From NCBI GenBank assembly GCA_038237665.1, contig JBBRYK010000016.1, forward strand, positions 1 through 44,355: DNA of 44,355 bases, given 5' to 3'. The notes beneath the pieces are model-generated. The model was given only the letters and a program-made list of their open reading frames with translations. It was not told the DNA's origin and searched no databases. The DNA is from JBBRYK01 sp038237665. Lineage in GTDB: Bacteria; Actinomycetota; Thermoleophilia; Gaiellales; Gaiellaceae. A program made the translations under genes and the position numbers. Every line of letters begins with the position of its first letter. Position 1 is the stretch's first letter. This document shows, piece by piece, positions 16,623 to 25,005 of the stretch.

Positions 16623-16656
16623 CGGCTGCGCGGCCGCCCACAGGGCCGCGCAGCCG
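16623..16656. terminator. Strong hairpin between convergent genes, probable bidirectional terminator
   Basis: CGGCTGCGCGGCC (16623-16635) and its exact complement at 16644-16656 form a 13-bp stem with an 8-nt loop. There is no T-run, as is common in high-GC actinobacteria. It separates the DUF305 gene from the convergent PLP-enzyme gene. Confidence 0.65.
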
Positions 16657-16695
16657 GACGCTTGCCGCGCGTGCGGCTTGGGTGAGCGCCGCCGG

Positions 16696-17691
16696 CTAGC
16701 CCAGCGCCTGTTCCAGGTCGGACCAGAGCTCCTCGACGTCCTCGAGGCCGACGCTCAGGCGGAGCAGCCCTTCGGGCACCCGGTTGCCCTCCCAGCGGTG
16801 CCGCGATTCCATCGTCGACTGGGTGCCGCCGAGGCTCGTCGCATTGACGATCAAGCGGGTGGAGGTCTCCACCGCCAGCGCGGCGTCCGCCCCGCCGGCG
16901 ACGTCGAACGAGAGCAGGCCGCAGAAGCCGCCCTGCATGTAACGGGCCGCTAGGTCGTCCCCGAGGCCGGGATACCGCACCCGCTCCACCTTCGGATGAC
17001 CGTCCAGACGCCCGGCGAGATCCAGTGCGGTCGCCGACTGGCGTGGGACGCGCGCTGCGAGCGTCTTCAGGCCCCGCAGCAGCAGCAAGGCGCCGTCGGG
17101 CGAAGCGATCGGCCCCGTCAGTCCCCGCAGGCGCTTGAGCCGATCCCAGTCGTCGTCGGAGCGGCAGATGAGCGCGCCGAGCAGCACGTCTGAATGGCCG
17201 CCGAGGTACTTCGTCGCGCTGTGGAGGACGACGTCGGCTCCGTGCTCGAGCGGCCGGAAGAGGACCGGGGTGGAGGCCGTCGCATCGACCAGCACGCGCG
17301 CGGGGTGGGCGGCCGCCGCGGCCAGGTCTGGAAAGCTCAGGAAGGGATTCGAGGGCGCCTCGAGCCAGATCAGGTCGACGCCGGGCGGAGGCTCGCCCGT
17401 CTGGTCGAACTCGACGACCCGAAGTCCCCACCGGCCCAACTCCTCGAGCAGCAGCGGCGTTCCGTAGTAGCAACCCTGAGCGAGGGCGACGGTCTGGCCA
17501 GGCTCGAGCAGGGCGAGCGCCGCCGCCGTGGAAGCGGCCGCGCCGGACGAGTACAGCAGCGCGCGCCCGCCGTCGAGGGCGCCCAGGGCCTGCTCTGCCT
17601 CGACTCCCGCGGGGTGGTCGTAGCGCGCGTAGTAGAACTCGCCGGGACGCCCGTCCACGTAGGGCCAGATCGTCGAGCGATCGAGCTTCAC
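16696..17691 (-). CDS. Cystathionine gamma-synthase/lyase family PLP enzyme
   Basis: A 331-residue protein of the Cys/Met metabolism PLP fold. The cofactor lysine is in SATKYLGGHSD, the phosphate-binding YSSGAAAST and the Asp motif VLVDATAS are present, and the C-terminal substrate block is TSLGGTQSTMESRHRW. It is about 50 residues shorter than classical MetB/MetC, mainly at the N-terminus, as in many actinobacterial members. It probably makes or cleaves cystathionine; synthase versus lyase cannot be decided here. The GTG start at 17691 follows TAGAGT by 7 nt (leaderless-type). It is divergent from the carboxylase gene. Confidence 0.85.
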   Translation of the reverse strand: MKLDRSTIWPYVDGRPGEFYYARYDHPAGVEAEQALGALDGGRALLYSSGAAASTAAALALLEPGQTVALAQGCYYGTPLLLEELGRWGLRVVEFDQTGEPPPGVDLIWLEAPSNPFLSFPDLAAAAAHPARVLVDATASTPVLFRPLEHGADVVLHSATKYLGGHSDVLLGALICRSDDDWDRLKRLRGLTGPIASPDGALLLLRGLKTLAARVPRQSATALDLAGRLDGHPKVERVRYPGLGDDLAARYMQGGFCGLLSFDVAGGADAALAVETSTRLIVNATSLGGTQSTMESRHRWEGNRVPEGLLRLSVGLEDVEELWSDLEQALG

Positions 17692-17698
17692 GCCATCG

Positions 17699-17704
17699 AC
17701 TCTA
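17699..17704 (-). promoter_or_regulatory. -10-like hexamer TAGAGT, leaderless-type
   Basis: On the minus strand TAGAGT is followed by 7 nt and the GTG start of the PLP-enzyme gene. Confidence 0.42.
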
Positions 17705-17710
17705 CTGATC

Positions 17711-17716
17711 TAGGCT
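17711..17716 (+). promoter_or_regulatory. -10-like hexamer TAGGCT, leaderless-type
   Basis: TAGGCT is followed by 8 nt and the ATG start of the carboxylase beta-chain gene. The two divergent hexamers lie within 18 bp. Confidence 0.42.
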
Positions 17717-17724
17717 CCGGATCC

Positions 17725-19290
17725 ATGGCCACCACGGAGGACTCGACCGCCGCCAAGCTGGAGCAGCTCCAGCGGCTCCGCGAGCAGGCTCTCCACGAAG
17801 GCACCGAGAAGGCCGTCGAGCGGCAGCGCGCACGGGGGAAGCTGCTCGCGCGCGAGCGCCTGGAGAAGCTCCTCGACCCGGGTTCGTTCGTGGAGCTCGA
17901 CCGCTACGTCCGCCATCGCTCGGCCGAGTTCGGGATGCTGGAGAACCGGCCGTACGGCGACGCCGTCGTCACCGGCTACGGGACGGTTCTCGGCCGCAAG
18001 GTCTTCGTCTTCTCGCAGGACTTCACCGTCTTCGGCGGGAGCCTCTCGGAGGTCTTCGCGGAGAAGGTGTGCAAGGTGATGGATCTGGCCGTGAAGTACG
18101 GCTGCCCCGTGATCGGGATCAACGACTCCGGGGGCGCGCGCATCCAGGAGGGGGTTGTCTCCCTCGCCGGCTACGCGGAGATCTTCTGGCGAAACGTTCA
18201 GGCATCGGGCGTCATCCCGCAGGTCTCGCTCGTGATGGGCCCCTGCGCCGGCGGAGCGGTCTACTCGCCGGCGATGACGGACTTCGTCTTCATGGTCGAC
18301 AAGACCTCGTACATGTTCATCACTGGCCCCGACGTCGTGAAGACGGTGACGGGCGAGGAGGTCTCCTTCGAGGAGCTCGGGGGCGCCGCCACGCACGCGA
18401 CCAAGTCCGGAGTCGCGCACTTCCTCGAGCCCACCGAGGAAGCGTGCCTCGAGGACGCGCGCTATCTGGTCTCGTTCCTGCCCCAGAACAACACCGAGCC
18501 GGCTCCATTCTCCGAGCCGACCGATCCGATCGACCGCGAGGACGCCGACCTCGACACGCTGATCCCCGACAACCCGAACAAGCCGTACGACATCAAGGAC
18601 GTCGTCACCCGGGTTGTCGACGACGGGGAGTTCCTCGAGGTGCACGAGCGCTTCGCCGAGAACATCGTCTGCGGGTTCGCCCGGCTCGGCGGTCACTCGG
18701 TCGGCGTGGTCGGGAATCAGCCGCGCTCGCTCGCAGGCGTGCTCGACATCAACTCGTCGGTAAAGGCGTCGCGATTCGTCCGGACGTGCGATGCCTTCAA
18801 CATCCCGCTGATCACCTTCGTGGACGTCCCCGGTTTCCTGCCGGGAACCGATCAGGAGTGGGGCGGAATCATCCGCCACGGCGCAAAGCTTCTCTACGCC
18901 TACAGCGAGGCGACAGTGCCGAAGCTGGCCGTGATCACGCGCAAGGCCTACGGCGGCGCCTACGACGTTATGAGCTCGAAGCACATCCGCGCCGATTTCA
19001 ACTTCGCCTGGCCGACCTCCGAGGTGGCCGTCATGGGCCCCGAGGGTGCGGTGAACATCATCTTTCGCGACGAGCTTGCCGAAGCCGACGACGCCGAGAG
19101 CAAGCGCGCCGAGCTGATCGCCGACTATCGCGAGCGGTTCGCGAACCCGTACACGGCGGCCGAGCGCGGCTACGTCGACGACGTGATCGAGCCGCGGCGA
19201 ACGCGTCCGGTGCTCATCGACGCGCTCCGGACCGCGCTGCCGAAACGCGAGCGGCGCCCCGCCCGGAAGCACGGCAACATCCCGCTCTAG
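17725..19290 (+). CDS. Acyl-CoA (propionyl-CoA type) carboxylase, beta chain
   Basis: A 521-residue carboxyltransferase of the AccD5/PccB type. The N-terminal ARGKLLARERLEKLLDPGSF and the oxyanion-hole Gly pairs (INDSGGARIQEG; GPCAGGAVYSPA) are present, as is the C-terminal-domain block ITRKAYGGAYDVM with PGFLPGTDQEW. With the biotin-bearing alpha chain (22344-24122) it transfers carboxylate to acetyl- or propionyl-CoA for fatty-acid synthesis or the methylmalonyl pathway. The ATG at 17725 was chosen because the conserved sequence begins there and a leaderless-type promoter precedes it. Substrate choice cannot be read reliably from sequence alone. Confidence 0.9.
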   Translation: MATTEDSTAAKLEQLQRLREQALHEGTEKAVERQRARGKLLARERLEKLLDPGSFVELDRYVRHRSAEFGMLENRPYGDAVVTGYGTVLGRKVFVFSQDFTVFGGSLSEVFAEKVCKVMDLAVKYGCPVIGINDSGGARIQEGVVSLAGYAEIFWRNVQASGVIPQVSLVMGPCAGGAVYSPAMTDFVFMVDKTSYMFITGPDVVKTVTGEEVSFEELGGAATHATKSGVAHFLEPTEEACLEDARYLVSFLPQNNTEPAPFSEPTDPIDREDADLDTLIPDNPNKPYDIKDVVTRVVDDGEFLEVHERFAENIVCGFARLGGHSVGVVGNQPRSLAGVLDINSSVKASRFVRTCDAFNIPLITFVDVPGFLPGTDQEWGGIIRHGAKLLYAYSEATVPKLAVITRKAYGGAYDVMSSKHIRADFNFAWPTSEVAVMGPEGAVNIIFRDELAEADDAESKRAELIADYRERFANPYTAAERGYVDDVIEPRRTRPVLIDALRTALPKRERRPARKHGNIPL

Positions 19291-19301
19291 GGGTAGGGAA
19301 G

Positions 19302-20519
19302 CTAGGCCAGGACGGCGAGCGAGTCGCCCGGGGTGCGCGCCGTCGCGGCGGCGGCGGCGACCCGGTTCTTGCCGAAGCGCTTGGCGCGGTAGAGTGCCTC
19401 GTCGGCCAGTCGAATCAGCTCTTCCCGGTCGGTGGACTGCGTGGGGCACGTCGCGATTCCGGCGCTGATCGAGATCACCGAGCCGAACTCCGCGTGAAGC
19501 GCCTCGATCCGCTCGGCGATCGTCGTCGCCGTCACCAGGCCGCCCTGCTCGTCCTGGCCCGGGAGGAGGATCGCGAACTCGTCGCCGCCGACCCGGAACG
19601 TCTCGCCGCCCTGGCGAAGGCGCCCCGCCACACGCACGAGCACCTGGTCGCCGACCGGATGGCCGAAGCGATCGTTCACGCGCTTGAAGTCGTCGACGTC
19701 GAGCAGGCACAACGTCAGCGGCTCGCCCGTAGTGCGGGATCGTTCGAGCTCCCGAACGAGCGACTCGCGGAACGAGCGGTGGTTGCCCAGCCCCGTCAGC
19801 GGATCCGTGAGCGCCAGGCGGATGGCGCGCAGCGCACGGTAGTTCGAGCGCTGATAGAGCCCGAGCGCGAGCAGTGGGCCGATCAGCGCTCCGGCGAAGT
19901 ACGGCGAACGCTGCCAGAGGACTACCAGCACGAGGGCGGTCGAGGTCATCAGCGTGAACGGCAGGACCGTCCCGCGAATGCTCGAACGGAGCGTGGCGAG
20001 GAGCGACCGGCGCGAATGGACGGCGACCACCGAGCCGACCAGCGCGATGTTGACCCCGTACTGCACGGCCCCCGCCAGCCCGACGCGGCCGACCAGCGCG
20101 CCGCCCGAACCGGCGCGCTCGACGAGCGTCAGTGCCGAGCCGGTCGCGACTGCGGCGAGAGCGAAGGACGACGAGTTGTAGGCGACGCGCAGCAGCGGCC
20201 GGCGATCGAGCAGCTGCGTGACGGCCGCCGCAGCGAAGCAGACGAGCGCGCCCGCGGCCCAGCCGTAGAGCACCAGCACGCCGACGCCGAACACGAACGA
20301 GAGCGAGACGCCGCCCGCGTCGATGTTCTCGAGCGGAACCGGAAAGCGCTCGGCGAAGGCGGATGCTGCGAAGAGGGCGACGATTCCCGCGAGAGCACCC
20401 AGGGCGGGCGGATCGGCGACGAACCAGACGGCCGCGGCCACGACAACGCCAAAGCCGGCCAGGCACGTCGGCCCGACGAGAGCCAGCAGTCGCGGCGACA
20501 GCAGTCGGCGTTCGCGCAT
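19302..20519 (-). CDS. Membrane-bound diguanylate cyclase (GGDEF)
   Basis: About 405 residues. The N-terminal half has seven or so hydrophobic helices in a MASE-like sensory module. The C-terminal GGDEF domain follows, with the start block TDPLTGLGNHRSF, the metal Asp in LLDVDDFKRVND and the signature FRVGGDEFAILL intact. It should convert two GTP to cyclic di-GMP. No RxxD inhibitory site is obvious upstream of GGDEF. ATG at 20519 is given; a TTG at 20540 would add seven residues and overlap the preceding small gene by 11 bp. Confidence 0.85.
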   Translation of the reverse strand: MRERRLLSPRLLALVGPTCLAGFGVVVAAAVWFVADPPALGALAGIVALFAASAFAERFPVPLENIDAGGVSLSFVFGVGVLVLYGWAAGALVCFAAAAVTQLLDRRPLLRVAYNSSSFALAAVATGSALTLVERAGSGGALVGRVGLAGAVQYGVNIALVGSVVAVHSRRSLLATLRSSIRGTVLPFTLMTSTALVLVVLWQRSPYFAGALIGPLLALGLYQRSNYRALRAIRLALTDPLTGLGNHRSFRESLVRELERSRTTGEPLTLCLLDVDDFKRVNDRFGHPVGDQVLVRVAGRLRQGGETFRVGGDEFAILLPGQDEQGGLVTATTIAERIEALHAEFGSVISISAGIATCPTQSTDREELIRLADEALYRAKRFGKNRVAAAAATARTPGDSLAVLA

Positions 20520-20529
20520 CGGCGTTCGA

Positions 20530-20793
20530 CTACCAGCCAAAGTGAATGTCGCCGGGCGGGTCTACCCAGCCACGACCGTCGTCACCTGGATCGGTCGGCG
20601 GCCCGGCGTCGTACAACCGCGCTCGCGTACCAACCTTCGCCGCCTTGCCCTTCGCGCTCGCGGTGCTCTTCGCTCCCTTGGCAGCTTTGGGGCCACCGGC
20701 GGAGGCGCTTGCACCGCCGGCGAAGGCGAGCATGACCACCGCTAGCACGAGCAGAGCCAGTGCTGCGATGCGGCGAAGCTTTGACTCTGGCAC
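20530..20793 (-). CDS. Small secreted Lys/Ala-rich protein
   Basis: An 87-residue frame. The GTG start at 20793 has the ribosome site GGGAGG 5 nt upstream. It encodes a signal peptide (LRRIAALALLVLAVVMLAF), a Lys/Ala/Gly-rich low-complexity middle and a short C-terminus ending DPPGDIHFGW. It lies just upstream of the diguanylate cyclase gene in the same direction. No family is recognised. Confidence 0.5.
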   Translation of the reverse strand: MPESKLRRIAALALLVLAVVMLAFAGGASASAGGPKAAKGAKSTASAKGKAAKVGTRARLYDAGPPTDPGDDGRGWVDPPGDIHFGW

Positions 20794-20889
20794 CCGAACC
20801 TCCCTTGGAAACTCCCCTGCCCTTGCCCTTGACCATTCTGCGCAGGCCAGGCTCCACATCTCATCCCCAAAAGGGGTGATTTCGTCGCG

Positions 20890-21559
20890 CTACGCCAAAG
20901 AATCGAGCCCGGCCTCGGCCAGCGGGCGCCTGCCCCACGCAAAACGGTCGGGCAGGGATTTCGGGCGGGCATTGCCGAAGAAGAGCAGGTCCGCCGGGCG
21001 GAGCTTTGCGAACCGGATCCGGCGTGCTTTCGGGACCTCGCCGCTCATCGCGTACGTGGTCCGTCCCTTCAGGGTGCCGGCCAGTGCCGTGCCGCCGTCG
21101 TAGCGCTCGAGCTTGTACACACGCCAGATGAAGCCCGAGCAGTCGAACCCTCCGTGTGACTGGACGCCGAACGGAGCTTCGGTCAGCTCGCTCGTCCCGC
21201 CCCACACGTACGGGTATCCGATCAACCCGAAGGCAACATCGAGAACGCGCCGCTGCCATTCGGTCAGCTCGGGGACCGCGAAGGCTGCGGCGGCGGTCTT
21301 CAGCGACTCGAGGTCGCCGGTGCCCAGTTGCAGCATTCGAGCGGCTGAGAAGGCGGTCTCCGCCCTCGTGGCCGGATCCGTGGGCAGCAATTCGAGGTCG
21401 TCCTGCGCGGCGGGGTGGTTGATGCGTAGGCCGAGCAGTCGAGCGACGGCCTCGGTGCCGAACCGATTCGGGGGCGTGAGGCCGGCTGCGCGAGCGGCCG
21501 TGAGGAAGCGGCCGGCGCTGGTGGACGGCCAGCGTCAGGATCGTGGCGCACCGTCTCAT
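20890..21559 (-). pseudogene. NlpC/P60 family hydrolase, gutted by internal deletions
   Basis: The 5' end starts at an ATG (21559) with MRRCATILTLAV, a signal-peptide beginning, then runs out of frame into the body. The body frame reads AGRFLTAARAAGLTPPNRF, RFGTEAVARLLGLRINHPAA and DLELLPTDPATRAETAF, with no start before a TTG at 21390. The NlpC core keeps the Cys block YPYVWGG...GGFDCSGFIW. After RPADLLFFGNARPKSLP it jumps straight to DRFAWGRRPLAEAGL, which in intact relatives lies about 40 residues further on. The segment with the catalytic His (usually H-x-GIYLG) is missing. The gene is therefore neither secreted nor catalytic as written. Confidence 0.72.
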
Positions 21560-21594
21560 CCGATCCCGGTATCGGAGTGTCGGCTGGACGGCTT

Positions 21595-21600
21595 TAGGCT
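21595..21600 (+). promoter_or_regulatory. -10-like hexamer TAGGCT, leaderless-type
   Basis: TAGGCT is followed by 6 nt (GTACAC) and the GTG start of the 56-residue gene. Confidence 0.42.
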
Positions 21601-21606
21601 GTACAC

Positions 21607-21777
21607 GTGATCCTCGAGATCTCACCCGAGCCGTCGCCCGGCGAGCGCGCGGCGATCGAGGCCGCGCTGCGGGCGCTTGCGGAGTCGAACGGCGTGGGGC
21701 CGGGTGCCTGGTGGGAAGCGGGGCTGGCCGAGAATCTGGCGCCCGAGCCCGAATCGCCCGAGGCGCCCGAGCGTTAG
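21607..21777 (+). CDS. Small acidic protein, possibly carboxylase epsilon-like
   Basis: A 56-residue frame. VILEISPEPSPGERAAIEAA leads into a helix, then GAWWEAGLAENL and an acidic Pro/Glu tail. The pattern 'P-x-P-x-E-x-x-A-(L/I)...A-L...W' recalls the short epsilon subunits found with actinobacterial acyl-CoA carboxylases, and both carboxylase chains lie within 4 kb. The similarity is weak and the assignment is inferred. GTG start 6 nt after TAGGCT. Confidence 0.5.
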   Translation: MILEISPEPSPGERAAIEAALRALAESNGVGPGAWWEAGLAENLAPEPESPEAPER

Positions 21778-21778
21778 C

Positions 21779-22321
21779 TCAGGCGACCGCGCGCCCGCGC
21801 AGGAGTCCGGGCGCGACGCGGGCGTAGTCGATGCCCGAGACCCATGTGAACACGACCGCCACCAGCAGCGACCACCAGGCGATCGATTGGTCCCACGCGC
21901 CCGCGGCGGCGAATCCGCCGAGCGCTGCGGCGATCGCCTGAGACCACGTCTTGAGCTTCCCCAGGTCCCGCGCGTGGAGCACGACGCCGCGCTCGATCGC
22001 GGCAAGCCGGAGCCCGGACACGAGGAACTCGCGGGCGACGATCGCCGCCACCATCCACCCGGCAAAGATCTCCTGGTCGATCAGGACGATCAGAACGGCG
22101 AGGACCAGGAGCTTGTCGGCGATAGGGTCGAGGAGCGAGCCGAGCGGGGAGGTCCGCCCTCTGCTGCGTGCGATTCGGCCGTCGAACCAATCCGTGCTCA
22201 TTGCGGCGACGAAGAGCGCCGTCGCCCAGTAGTTGTGGCCTGGGAAGTCCCACACGTAGAGAGCGACCACCGGCGGCACCGAAGCCGCCCGCGCGACGGT
22301 CAGAAGATCGGCGAGCCCCAT
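21779..22321 (-). CDS. pgsA: CDP-diacylglycerol-glycerol-3-phosphate phosphatidyltransferase
   Basis: A 180-residue membrane protein. The CDP-alcohol phosphatidyltransferase signature D-x2-D-G-x2-A-R-x8-G-x3-D-x3-D is complete (STDWFDGRIARSRG, then GSLLDPIADK). Several hydrophobic helices follow, ending in a short cytoplasmic tail. It makes phosphatidylglycerophosphate, the first committed step to phosphatidylglycerol. The ATG at 22321 faces the divergent biotin carboxylase gene, and TATTCT lies 10 nt upstream on the minus strand. Longer in-frame starts exist but would run into that gene. Confidence 0.88.
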   Translation of the reverse strand: MGLADLLTVARAASVPPVVALYVWDFPGHNYWATALFVAAMSTDWFDGRIARSRGRTSPLGSLLDPIADKLLVLAVLIVLIDQEIFAGWMVAAIVAREFLVSGLRLAAIERGVVLHARDLGKLKTWSQAIAAALGGFAAAGAWDQSIAWWSLLVAVVFTWVSGIDYARVAPGLLRGRAVA

Positions 22322-22343
22322 GAGGACAGGGAGAATACGGGTC

Positions 22344-24122
22344 GTGTTCACGAAAGTCCTCGTCGCCAACCGCGGAGAGATCGCGATCCGCATCTTCCGG
22401 ACGCTCCGGGAGCTCGGCATCGGCGCGGTGGCTGTCTACTCCGAGGCCGACCGCGACGCGCTGCACGTGCGTGCCGCCGACGAGGCCTTCCTGATCGGCC
22501 CCGGGCCGGCGGCGGAGAGCTACCTCGTCGGTGAGCGGATCGTCGAGGTCGCGGCGCGTGCCGGCGCCGAGGCGGTGCATCCCGGCTACGGCTTTTTGGC
22601 GGAGAACGCCGCCTTTGCCCAGGCGGTGGAGGATGCAGGGCTCCAGTGGATTGGACCGCCGGCCTCGGCGATCCGGCTGATGGGCTCGAAGACGGCCGCG
22701 CGCGCGCGCATGCGCGAGGCGGGTGTGCCGATCATCCCGGGCACAACGGAACCGGTCGGGTCCGCGGCGGAGATCGCTGCCCTGAGCGAGGAGATCGGCT
22801 ACCCGCTCCTGATCAAGGCGGCCGCGGGGGGCGGAGGGAAGGGCATGAAGGTCGTCCGTGCGGCCGACGAGATCGAAGAGGCCTTCGAGTCCGCCCGGCG
22901 CGAGGGCGAGAAGTACTTCGCGGACGCGTCCGTTTATGTCGAGCGGTACCTGGAGGACCCCCGCCACGTCGAGGTCCAGGTTCTCGCCGATGCGCACGGC
23001 TCGGTCATCCATCTCGGGGAGCGGGACTGCACGATTCAGCGCCGGCATCAGAAGCTCGTCGAGGAGACGCCCTCACCTGCCGTGGACGAAGAGCTTCGCG
23101 ATCGCATCGGGCGCATTGCAGTGGACGCCACCCGCGCCGCGGGCTACCGCTCGGCCGGGACGATCGAGGGCCTGCTCTCGCCGGCGGGCGAGTACTTCTT
23201 CATGGAGATGAACACGCGGATCCAGGTCGAGCACACGGTGACGGAGGTGGTCACGGGCCTCGATCTCGTTCGTGAGCAGATTCTGATCGCCGCGGGCGAG
23301 CCGCTAACGCTCCGGCAGGAGGACCTCGTGCTCCGCGGCCACGCGATCGAGTGCCGCATTAACGCGGAGTATCCTTCCTCCGGCTTTCTGCCTTCGCCCG
23401 GGCGGATCACGAGCTACCGGGAGCCGGCGGGACCGGGCGTCCGCGTGGACTCGGGCGTGACGGCAGGCTCGGAGATCACGGGCCTCTACGACCCGATGAT
23501 CGCGAAGCTGATCGTCCTCGGTACCGATCGCGAGCATGCGCGGCGGCGCATGCTGCGCGCCCTCGACGAGTTCGAGATTGGCGGCGTCAAGACGCTGCTC
23601 GGCTTTCATCGTGCGCTGCTTCGACATCCCTGCTTCGTTGAGGCCGGGACGTGCGAAGGAGTCGTGGAATCGGAGCTTCTCGCCGAGCAGGCCGAGCAGT
23701 TGTCGCAGGAGACAACGGTGGTGAGTGCCTCCCTGGACGGCGCCGTGCGCGAGCGGACGACGACCGTGGAGGTCGACGGGCGGAGGTTCGAAGTGAAGCT
23801 GCTCGTGCCGGAGCCTCCCCACGCCGAGCTGGCACGCCGCCGCCGCGAACGCGTCGCCTCTCAGGCGACCGACGGCGCCACCCGCGACGCCGTCGTCAGT
23901 CCGATGCAGGGCACGGTCCTCGCCGTGCGGGTCGAGGAGGGCGACGAAGTCCAGGGCGGCCAGGTGCTCTGCATCGTCGAGGCGATGAAGATGGAGAACG
24001 AGGTGCGCGCCCCTCGCGACGGCGTCGTCTCCGGGCTGACCGTGGAGCCGGGGCAGCCGGTCAAGACCGGTCAGGTCGTCTGCGTGGTGTCCTCGGGGGC
24101 GGATGGCACCGCAGCCGAGTAG
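22344..24122 (+). CDS. Acyl-CoA carboxylase alpha chain (biotin carboxylase + BCCP)
   Basis: A 592-residue protein. Biotin carboxylase occupies about 1-450 (FTKVLVANRGEIAIRIFRTL; ATP loop AAAGGGGKGMK; MEMNTRIQVEHTVTE). A linker leads to a biotinyl domain at 520-585 with the attachment site EAMKMEN (Lys549). It carboxylates biotin with ATP and bicarbonate and presents it to the beta chain at 17725. The GTG at 22344 was chosen because CAGGGAG precedes it and family proteins begin at FTKVLVANRG; an ATG at 22320 adds eight residues and overlaps the pgsA start codon. Its end overlaps the next gene by 20 bp. Confidence 0.92.
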   Translation: MFTKVLVANRGEIAIRIFRTLRELGIGAVAVYSEADRDALHVRAADEAFLIGPGPAAESYLVGERIVEVAARAGAEAVHPGYGFLAENAAFAQAVEDAGLQWIGPPASAIRLMGSKTAARARMREAGVPIIPGTTEPVGSAAEIAALSEEIGYPLLIKAAAGGGGKGMKVVRAADEIEEAFESARREGEKYFADASVYVERYLEDPRHVEVQVLADAHGSVIHLGERDCTIQRRHQKLVEETPSPAVDEELRDRIGRIAVDATRAAGYRSAGTIEGLLSPAGEYFFMEMNTRIQVEHTVTEVVTGLDLVREQILIAAGEPLTLRQEDLVLRGHAIECRINAEYPSSGFLPSPGRITSYREPAGPGVRVDSGVTAGSEITGLYDPMIAKLIVLGTDREHARRRMLRALDEFEIGGVKTLLGFHRALLRHPCFVEAGTCEGVVESELLAEQAEQLSQETTVVSASLDGAVRERTTTVEVDGRRFEVKLLVPEPPHAELARRRRERVASQATDGATRDAVVSPMQGTVLAVRVEEGDEVQGGQVLCIVEAMKMENEVRAPRDGVVSGLTVEPGQPVKTGQVVCVVSSGADGTAAE

Positions 24123-25005
24123 GCCGTTCTGCTCCGAGATCTCGGCCGACAGCGGCGAGCCGCTGGCCGGTACCGCCAGCCGGGTCGACCACTGGATCCT
24201 GGTCGAATATCGCGGCGTCTGGGGTGCGAACGCGTTTGACGGCAGCGGGCTGTCCGACCAGATCAAGGCCGCTCTCCGGCGGCAGGTCAGCGCGCTCCGC
24301 CCGGCCAAGCTGCTCTTCGTCCGGCGGCGCGAGCGGCGTAGACACGAGGGGGCGACGGCGTTCTTCGCCCGGTCGACGCCCGGCGCCGAGTGCCTGACGC
24401 GGATCGAGCTGGGCGGGTACGAGGACCTGCTGCGGCTGGACTTCACAGCCCTCGAGCCCCCGGGTGAGCAGCTCGATCACCCGCTCTTCCTCGTGTGCAC
24501 GCACGGAAAGCACGACCGGTGTTGCGCGCTACATGGCCGGCCGCTCTACGACGTGCTCCTCGATCAGGCGGGCGAGAGCTGGGTCTGGCAGGCGAGCCAC
24601 GTCGGCGGCGACCGCTTCGCGGGCAACGTGATCGTTCTGCCCGAAGGGCTCTACTACGGGCGTGTCTCGCCCGAGGAAGCCTGGACGCTCCTGGACGAGC
24701 ATCTCGCCGGGCGGATCTACCTCGAGCGCTTTCGTGGACGGTCGACGCAGCCGTTTCCGGTTCAGGCCGCCGAGATCGCTCTTCGTACCGAATCCGAGCT
24801 TCGGGGTCTCGCGGATATCGCGGTCGAGTCGGTGGCGCGCCTCGACGGCCGCTGGGCGGCCTCGCTGCGCGTCTCCGACGGCCGCCGCCACGAGCTCGAG
24901 GTCGACGTCGAAGAAGGCCCGCTGACCTACCTCACCTGCGGTGCTGAGACCCTCAGTCGCCCGCCGCGCTACGTCGTAAGAAGCCTTCCCGAATCAGGCG
25001 CCTGA
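24103..25005 (+). CDS. Sucrase/ferredoxin-like (thioredoxin-fold Fe-S) family protein
   Basis: A 300-residue protein. The ferredoxin-like core has the family motif FLVCTHGKHDRCCALHGRPL, with clustered Cys/His of the thioredoxin-like [2Fe-2S] type, and the C-terminal block SHVGGDRFAGNVIVLP. Members are annotated as sucrase/ferredoxin-like and occur widely in actinobacteria, with poorly defined redox roles. The ATG overlaps the end of the carboxylase alpha-chain gene by 20 bp, so the two are probably cotranscribed. The 3' end overlaps the convergent JmjC gene by 53 bp. Confidence 0.8.
   Translation: MAPQPSRPFCSEISADSGEPLAGTASRVDHWILVEYRGVWGANAFDGSGLSDQIKAALRRQVSALRPAKLLFVRRRERRRHEGATAFFARSTPGAECLTRIELGGYEDLLRLDFTALEPPGEQLDHPLFLVCTHGKHDRCCALHGRPLYDVLLDQAGESWVWQASHVGGDRFAGNVIVLPEGLYYGRVSPEEAWTLLDEHLAGRIYLERFRGRSTQPFPVQAAEIALRTESELRGLADIAVESVARLDGRWAASLRVSDGRRHELEVDVEEGPLTYLTCGAETLSRPPRYVVRSLPESGA

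Noticed and set aside
17710..20466. A 918-codon open frame on the minus strand across the carboxylase and GGDEF genes, and a similar 888-codon plus-strand frame at 18069-20735
   Set aside because: Both are Arg/Ala/Asp-rich shadows of well-supported genes in another frame, with no domain of their own; long empty frames are expected at this GC content.
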